Assembly: GCA_036346405.1 (NCBI GenBank)
Contig: CM070548.1
Span: 88,929,333 to 88,993,332 of the forward strand
Source of the DNA: Phyllostachys edulis
Lineage: Eukaryota > Streptophyta > Magnoliopsida > Poales > Poaceae
Length of the DNA: 64,000 bases
Direction: 5' to 3'
Part shown: piece after piece, positions 57,541-64,000 of the stretch
Numbering within the stretch: the stretch's first letter is position 1
Layout: every line of letters starts with the position of its first letter
Notes under the pieces: generated by a model
Told to the model about the DNA's origin: nothing
Database searches by the model: none
The model's input: the letters and a program-made list of their open reading frames with translations, nothing else
Program-made: the position numbers and the translations under genes

Positions 57541-58900
57541 CCTTGAGAACATACATGATTCTTTGCAAGTTGAACAAACTAATCAAGGAAACATGGATGC
57601 TCCACAGGTCGTTGACAGTTGGCGCTGTCACGATCACGGTAGAGACTGGATGACATCGATCTACAATTATCTTCAGCATGACACAATTCCAGAAGATGAT
57701 GTAGAGGCTGATCGTATAGCACGAAAAGCCAAATCATACACTCTAATCGAACGTATCTTGTATAAACGAGGATCTCATGGAGTGTTGATGAGATGCATAT
57801 CTCAAACGGATGGCATTAGATTGCTAACCGAAATCCATGAAGGCGTCTGTGGAGCACACCATTCCTACAGAACCCTGGTCGGTAAAGCCTTCCGGCAAGG
57901 CTATTACTGGCCAACTGCCCTTCATGATGCAAAAGAGCTTGTGACGAAGTGTGTACAATGTCAGTTTCATAGTCGACAAGTACATCAGCCAGCACAAGCC
58001 TTACAAACAATTCCTCTTTCTTGGCCTTTTGCAACCCGGGGACTAGACATTCTGGGACCTTTCCCAAGAGCACCCGGGGGCTTCGAATTCCTTTTCGTCA
58101 TGATTGACACGTTTACAAAATGGATTGAAGCCGAGCGATTGTTAAAATAACAAGCGAGGCCGTTAAGAGATTTCTCTTGAAAAATGTGATCACGCGATTT
58201 GGTGTACCCGATCGTATCATCACAGACAATGGTTCCCGATTCTCCGGTGATCAATTCCGGGAGTTTGCGATGAACTTAGTGTCAAAATTCATTTTGCTAC
58301 ATTGCACATCCGCAGAGCAGCGGAGCGATTGAGCGAGCTAATGGTATCCTTATGCGAGGATCAAACGCCGAGTATTGACCGATTAATCAAGCGGTCGGCG
58401 CTTGGGTTAAGAACTTCCCTACGTGTTATGGGCGTTCGAACCCACGACCGATCGTGCGGACGGTGAAACTCCATTCTTTTTGGTTTATGGTCTTTGAAGC
58501 CATGCTTCCTCCGAACTCAAAATTGGCTCTGCTTTCGAATCGATCGTTTTGCGAAAATGATCGAGAATGAGCAACGACTTCGGCAGCGTCGATTTCCTTG
58601 AAACAGCGAAACCAAGCCCTTATGCGATCGGCGGTCTACCAACAAGCCATGCGAAGGTACCATAGTCGTGAGTGCGACCTCACGACCTTCTTTGTAGGTG
58701 ATCTGGTTCTCGAGAAAAATTGAGCCAAACAAATCGTAATAAACTTTCTCCTAAATGGGAAGGTCCTTACTGTGGTAATCGAAGTAACTTGACCGAGTTC
58801 CGTCTGTTGGCTATGTCGATGGGCAAATTTTGTCAAATTCTTGGAACATCGATCAATTGCGTAAGTTCTATGTTTAATTTTCATTCTTTCATTTCTTTCA
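57541..58900 (+). pseudogene. Tat gypsy integrase
   Basis: The frame 57541-58150 carries 'DSWRCHDHGRDWMTSIYNYL', the zinc-binding H...H / C..C region ('CGAHHSYRTL', 'CVQCQFHSRQ') and the first catalytic Asp in 'GLDILGPFPRAPGGFEFLFV'. After a stop at 58148 the second catalytic Asp is seen in 'FGVPDRIITDNGSRFSGDQF' (58199-58258). The region of the third residue is disrupted by indels near 58290-58330. Fragments of the C-terminal domain run to about 58860. Confidence 0.82.
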
Positions 58901-59880
58901 ATTTCAATTTCATTAAATTCATTAATTAATTAAGAAGTGCAACCTTGCTTATATATATACACCTACATTACAGTGGTTTATTATTGTTAGTGCAGTGGGA
59001 GAAGACATTTTTCTCTCCGATATCCTTTTAAGGATCTCACGATACTCTATGGTCCTAGTCGTGAGCATTTTTCTTCAAATGATTCCCACGCGACTACACT
59101 CTTTTCTCAAAGAAAATGAGTAATCGAGCGCCACACAACTAACTATCTCATGAATGATATGCTTACGATTCGAAGATTATGCTTCATTATTTTAAGATTA
59201 CGGTCTATTCTTGTCCAGTTCTTGGTCGGGACACGGAAAGCCTCCTAGTCGAAGTCTCTCCTTTTTATACGTGGTCACCTTGCTGGAAGGAGCTTCCTAG
59301 CGACGGTTCTTTTCTTCGATCCTCGCTACGATCGGATCTGAGAATTTGAACACGTTTCAAGAAATGTGTCGTATGCCTTGAGTCTTAGCATTAGTTCAGG
59401 CAGTTATGGGACAATAGATATAAACAAAGTTCACTTATAATTTGTTGCATACATATTTGCATTTCTTCTTATGTCAAGTTTGACAAAGTCTTTTTCCGAC
59501 CATATATAGTGTTTTTGATTGGTATTTCCATTATGACAAACAAAGATCTATAACTAGTCGAAATCATCTGTTGGTCTGACCACATTTGATTTCCTAATCA
59601 AGAACGATCGATTTTGTCTTACATGTCCAAACATACCTTCAAAACTCACATACATGGTTATGACCTCTTTTATTCTCTTTCTTGGCTCTTTGCTTGCGAT
59701 GAACGTTCTTCTACTATAAAGCGTTCGGGGCTAGGAAATATCGAGAATTTTAAAAAGTCAAGCAGGATAAACAAAAGCTTTATCAATGTCATAAAAGGTA
59801 AGTTTTCATAGATATTCAAATATTTTTACACTTGCGGGAACCTACTCTAAGAAATATTCCCACCTAACTCTTGTTTGTGG
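58901..59880. other. Tat gypsy spacer downstream of pol
   Basis: AT-rich non-coding stretch between the pol remnant and the antisense ORF region, without recognised features. Confidence 0.5.
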
Positions 59881-59899
59881 AGATTAGACCTCCATCTCC

Positions 59900-62700
59900 T
59901 CTACAACTATATCTCAAAGTGGCCCGAGTTCTTCCATGAACTTGGTAGCCTCCTCAGTGGGCGATTGAAGTCATCTTTAACACTTGGAGATCTATGGAGG
60001 GTCGGAAGCTTTCGGTTTTGCCAAAGCAAAACTAACTCCACTGCAACGCTTTGTTTTTAGGGCACAGGCATAATTCGTCCAGAGTAGTTTTGAGCGAACT
60101 TTAAGGTCCTCTAGAAGTTGACCCAAATAGTTCATTTTCTCTATTGGATCTCCTAAGGAAGGCGGGCTTGATCGATCCCATATCAAAGATCATCTTGTTC
60201 AAAGCATGAATCTTTTCATCAATATTTTGAGCAAGAGCCGCCTCCTTATCCTGCTCAAATTTCAGAGTTTTCTTTACTCTGTTCAGCATTTGCGTTTGCT
60301 CTGCAAAAACAAATCAGTTAATGAACACAAGCATAAGTGAAGGAAAAATCAAGCTTACGACATATTACCTTCATTTGTTTTGCTAAGTGTTTCATATTTG
60401 GTCGTTGCTTCAGCGATCAATCGGTCTTTAGCTGAACTTGCTTCAGCAAATGACTGGTCTTTAGCTTTTATTTCTTCTTCAAGAAGAGTTGTCTTGGCTT
60501 TCTCAGCCACAACCTCCTCTTTTATTTTCTCCAGATCTATCGAATACGATAAGGAGAATAATTGTAGAGGAGCAAAGTATTGAACAAGAAACAAAAGTTC
60601 AAAAGGAAAAGTTCTTACTTTCCAACTCGAGTGCTTTTGCTCCAAGTCCTTAACTTCATTTGGATCGATCCTCCGATCACTGACAAAGTTCTCGATCAAA
60701 TGCTACACAAATAGCGTTCTCTTTCTTAAGTTTCTTATAAACTTTTTAAAGAAGAGCGATGAAGTCGGTCGTAGAATACTTACGAATTGCTGGTCATTAT
60801 AACCGGCAAAAATCAAATCGAGGTGCATCTTGAGTTGAGTATCCGATACTTTCGCCACGCCTCATCAAGCTCCTTATCCTCGATAAATCGGGGCGAAAAG
60901 GAACTTGTTAGGTTGGGAAGGGTTATCAACGATGATCGGAACTGTTGAGACCTCTCGAGGCATCTACCTCCACGAAGGGGTTTCAATCACCAAAGGATCC
61001 AACTCAACCGTTGCCCTTGTCACTGCTCGGGGCTTCTTCGACCACTATTTCCTCGGGAACTTTGTCACGAGAAGTGCTCTGATGGGAACTTCCACAGTGC
61101 AGTCCTCGGGAAGAACACAGTGGAAGCAGCCGGAACACCGAAGACCTATGCAAACCGAAGATGGGAAGTTCAAAGTATCAAATCATCAAGGAATTATTAG
61201 AGGTACATACTTATCGACCACTTTCATTTGTACATACCTTGTTAATCTTGATTTGACTCGAAGCAGCAAGAGAGAAATCGTGCGCTAGCCTTCCTTTTCT
61301 TCTCCTCCAATTTCTTTGGTTACGGACCCGGCAAGGTTTGTTGGAACCCTCACATCCTCCAACAAGATGTCGGAAGCTATGTCCTCGACCGGTTCATCAA
61401 GGACCGCATTCGACTATACGGTGGGAGGAGTGGTTTCATCAATCTCGGATCGATTGTTTCAATAACAACCGTAAGGTCGTGCCACGACCACTCTGGAGTC
61501 TCTGACCTCGCATGATTACATTCTGCGGGCCCTCGAACTTATCCACCTAAATCAAAGAACAAATTTGATTGGGTGAAGAAATCCTTTATCTAAAAAATTC
61601 GTACATATATGATTCGAAATGTTCTATTACCTCGAGGATTCATCTCCTTCAAGTGCCTCGAGGCACGACTCGGTCGGAACTAAGGTGGGGCGTTGATCCT
61701 CACCAGATTGTATGATTCGCAATCCGGCCATTGCGCAAAAGTAAACACGATTGGAAATCTGGTGGAATATATGTATACACATGGTAAAAGGAATTTTGAT
61801 TAAATTACCTTAAGCCTTGCAGTCTCCTTCAATAGGAGTTGCGGCTAAGATCTTGGGGCATTGACCTTTTCTCGAGCTCCCTTGCAGATCGGCTGACTCG
61901 TTCTCTAACTTCCCGGGGTAGAACTTTAATGAAGGAAGAATAGACAGATTTTAAGGTAATACATTTATCAAATCAAAATACCGATCGAATTTATCTCAAA
62001 GACTTACCACCTTACGAGGTAGCTTCATCACGATCAAGGCACAGAGCGGGGAATGAGTCAGGAGCTTCAATGGGCTAATCGGCGAAGGTAAAATCCTTCA
62101 CCACATGCCACAAAGTCAAGCCCACGACTGCAAGAAGTCGTAGATGGCGTCCGCCCATCTCTTGACTATCCCTGTCTTCTTTACGGTTTCCTTCCATTTG
62201 GAGTTTTCACTTGCTCTAGTTCCGGCGAAGTAGAGGCCATCGTCTTTCGTAACCGTCATGTAAAACCGGTACTTTTTCCATAGCGACCACGAAGATTTCG
62301 CGTACATGAAGATGTACTCATCGGCCTTCCGTCATGAAGGCGCAATGTGCATTCCCAGAGTCGCCTCAGATTTTGCATGATTTTCCCATCACCATGCGGT
62401 AGAAATAACTAAAGAGCTTCAAGTTCGGTTGTATTCGGTATGCCTCGCACAAATATCTTGAAAATACTAATATTTGCGATCGAATTTGGGGCCAAATTCA
62501 CCAATTCCACCCGTAATGTTGAAGAACGCGGAGAAGGAATTTGTGTGCAGTAATCTCGGCCCACATTCGATGTAGGCAAGAAAAGCGAGGATTTCGCCAT
62601 CTTCACGGCTCGGAAAATGCTCTCCGATCGCCGGTCTCCAATTAATCGATTCCTATCTGGGAGCATTCCCATCTTCTTCAAGGCCTCGAGTTTTTCTTGC
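59900..62700 (-). pseudogene. Antisense accessory ORF of the Tat gypsy element (PF04195-like)
   Basis: On the strand opposite pol, the frame 62681-62409 ends 'LVNLAPNSIANISIFKIFVR', which resembles the H-x-L-x-P-N-(A/S)-I core of the plant 'putative gypsy type transposon' family (PF04195). The piece 62307-62116 has 'SWSLWKKYRFYMTVTKDDGL' and YFAG, also typical of that family. Further on, 60699-60100 encodes a coiled coil rich in Glu, Lys and Ala (e.g. KIKEEVVAEKAKTTLLEEE). Intron-like gaps and frameshifts lie between. The function of such antisense ORFs is unknown. Confidence 0.65.
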
Positions 62701-63096
62701 CCAATTCAAGGCAACCACTTTATGTCTGCTCAGACATGGCGAAAAACCTCAAGAATGAGTAGCAAAAGTTGGAGACTTTGTGGTCGGAAGAACAGGGAAA
62801 AGACTCGGAGGATTTCTTGGCAAGAAGCTAAAGGGGATCGAAGGGATTACGGAAGCATAAAAATTCTAAGAGCCCGTGAGAGGAGATCTTATAACCTTCC
62901 GATACTTTGAAGGATTTCTACAAAAGTCCAAGCCGACAAAAAGCTTCTTTTTGTTCAAGCAGACGAGAGGAACTCTTCGTTTCCCAAGGCAAGTTCTCAA
63001 CTTTAAAGTGAACACAGACCGCCGTATACCACGACATTAAATGGGAGTGCCCGATACGATTTCATCGGGAAAAGGTATATACGACCAGTTCATTTA

Positions 63097-63111
63097 AAGT
63101 TAGGGGCTAGG
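63097..63111 (+). promoter_or_regulatory. Polypurine tract of the Tat gypsy element
   Basis: 'aagttaggggctagg' abuts the 3' LTR start (TGACGAG). Confidence 0.6.
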
Positions 63112-63828
63112 TGACGAGATTAAAACATCTATGTATTATTTTAATATATAATAAAAGACCATACGTCTTCATGGTCGTAACCCTAAGATGACGACCTCCA
63201 CGGTCGTTAGTATTCGAAGGTTACTTAATGGGTACCACTGTGGGATGAGGCTTTGTGCCTAATCCCGACCGGATAACCGCTCGTAAAATTATCTTGGTGG
63301 TATTTCTTATCGTATGATGAATGGAACACGTGTTATCGTTCCAAACCATGCGATGGTACAACCACGAGACAACGACTATTAACCACCCTACGGTTAAGCT
63401 TTTCACAAGCAACGCAAGGAGATTAGCACATTGCTAACTTCTCTACCGTTCCAAACCGGTCGTAACGCTTCACGAGGGCGTCTTCTCCGAGTAATGCGCC
63501 ACCTCTTGGAAGTTATTTAAAGGTGAAGCACAAGAGACAACAACGAGGACAAGAAGGGAGATGATAGGCGACACACAAAACAAGGCCAAGGCAAAGATAT
63601 GCCTGAAGCCTAAGCGGTGGAATTAGAAGCTAGATAATCGACCTTAGACTCATATTCTAAGTCGATTGCCGGTTAAACATTCCTCCATTCGGTGTAATTC
63701 GAGGGTAGTACTTAGCCACATCTTGTAAATCCAGTTCATATCAATAAAAGCGACCCCATTCCATTCCAGGATATTCCACGTCATTTTCCTCGTTTATTTT
63801 CGTAAGATCGGCGATTCGATCGTCGACA
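63112..63828 (+). repeat. 3' LTR of the Tat gypsy element
   Basis: 717 bp, matches 51897-52602, followed by the target duplication GTATC. Confidence 0.9.
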
Positions 63829-64000
63829 GTATCTAATTGAACTAACAGACCTGCTCATGTATTATCCTTTTGCCTCATGATATCTTGTTGAACTCCAGGT
63901 GAGATGTTGTGTCATCCATAGACTGTTAAATACTTTCTCAATTACGTGTCGGATAACTTCATGTGGTCGAACACTTCGACCACTAGTGGCATGGCCATGC
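63829..64000 (-). repeat. 5' LTR of copia A, outer part (continues beyond the window)
   Basis: Aligns with 35330-35500 in the 3' LTR. About 600 further bases are expected beyond the right edge. Confidence 0.88.

Larger units (their letters stand above)
51897..63828 (+). mobile_element. Tat-type gypsy retrotransposon nested in copia A 5' LTR
   Basis: 11,932 bp with TG...CA ends (TGACGAG at 51897, GTCGACA at 63828) and a perfect 5-bp target duplication GTATC (51892-51896 and 63829-63833). LTRs are at 51897-52602 and 63112-63828. The plus strand holds decayed gag, protease, RT, RNase H, a second RNase H-like domain and integrase. A 4.3-kb 3' region then carries an antisense coding remnant. The dual RNase H plus long 3' region with extra ORF places it in the Tat lineage (Grande/RIRE2-like). 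Frames are broken throughout. Confidence 0.9.
34517..64000 (-). mobile_element. Copia retrotransposon A (Angela/BARE-like), host of two nested elements, runs off the window
   Basis: The 3' LTR is at 34517-36112. The 5' LTR starts at 51068 and continues past the window edge, split by the gypsy element at 51897-63828. On the minus strand the order is 5' LTR, primer site, ~1.5 kb leader, gag, protease, integrase (split by copia B), RT and RNase H, polypurine tract, 3' LTR. The LTR begins TGTTAGTGATATGCCCTAG, close to Angela/BARE-type grass LTRs. The outer terminus of the 3' LTR reads TA where the other copy has TG. Outer target duplications cannot be compared because the right edge is outside the window. 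Confidence 0.88.

Overview
The window is plant nuclear DNA from a grass, probably Oryza or a close relative. The evidence is a split nuclear gene with plant-type introns, several LTR retrotransposon lineages with grass-style termini and initiator-tRNA-Met primer sites, Mutator-like elements (MULEs) carrying plant mobile domain (PMD) genes, and a Stowaway MITE. Nothing bacterial or organellar is present. Only one gene looks intact and native: a six-exon EAF6-type histone acetyltransferase subunit gene (30180-32968, + strand). Almost everything else is transposable-element sequence, much of it nested, plus fragments of two host genes: a cp31-like chloroplast RNA-binding protein and an intronless PEX7 copy.

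Left third (1-26.3 kb). Two same-orientation copies of a ~1.2 kb segment (141-3647 and 25105-26263) bracket the region. Copy A is split by a ~2.1 kb MULE (895-3006) with a decayed transposase C-terminus. An internally deleted gypsy element (~6165-7823) abuts a cp31-like pseudogene whose RRM exon is at 7824-8043. The next intron holds a ~3.7 kb solo LTR (8119-17575, 5-bp TSD), itself split by a nearly intact chromovirus-type gypsy element (9455-15202, - strand). The last coding exon of the pseudogene is cut by a PMD-carrying MULE (17723-25091, perfect 10-bp TSD). The first intron of that PMD gene contains a second PMD-carrying MULE (19698-24045, perfect 10-bp TSD). The three MULEs share end sequence, a conserved non-coding block and palindromic subterminal repeats, although one carries transposase remains and the other two carry PMD genes.

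Middle (26.3-34.5 kb). A Stowaway MITE is followed by a Helitron-like element whose 3' end (10-bp hairpin, 10-nt spacer, CTAG) lies 250 bp upstream of the EAF6 start codon, and which contains ~1.8 kb of degenerate GAAACTT repeats. Then come EAF6, with a 42-bp minisatellite in intron 1, and the PEX7 pseudogene.

Right half (34.5-64 kb). One minus-strand copia element (A) fills the region and runs off the right edge. A plus-strand copia element (B, 38113-47584) sits in its integrase. An 11.9 kb Tat-type gypsy element (51897-63828) sits in its 5' LTR. The Tat element is badly decayed but retains a dual RNase H arrangement and an antisense accessory reading frame matching the plant 'putative gypsy type transposon' family.
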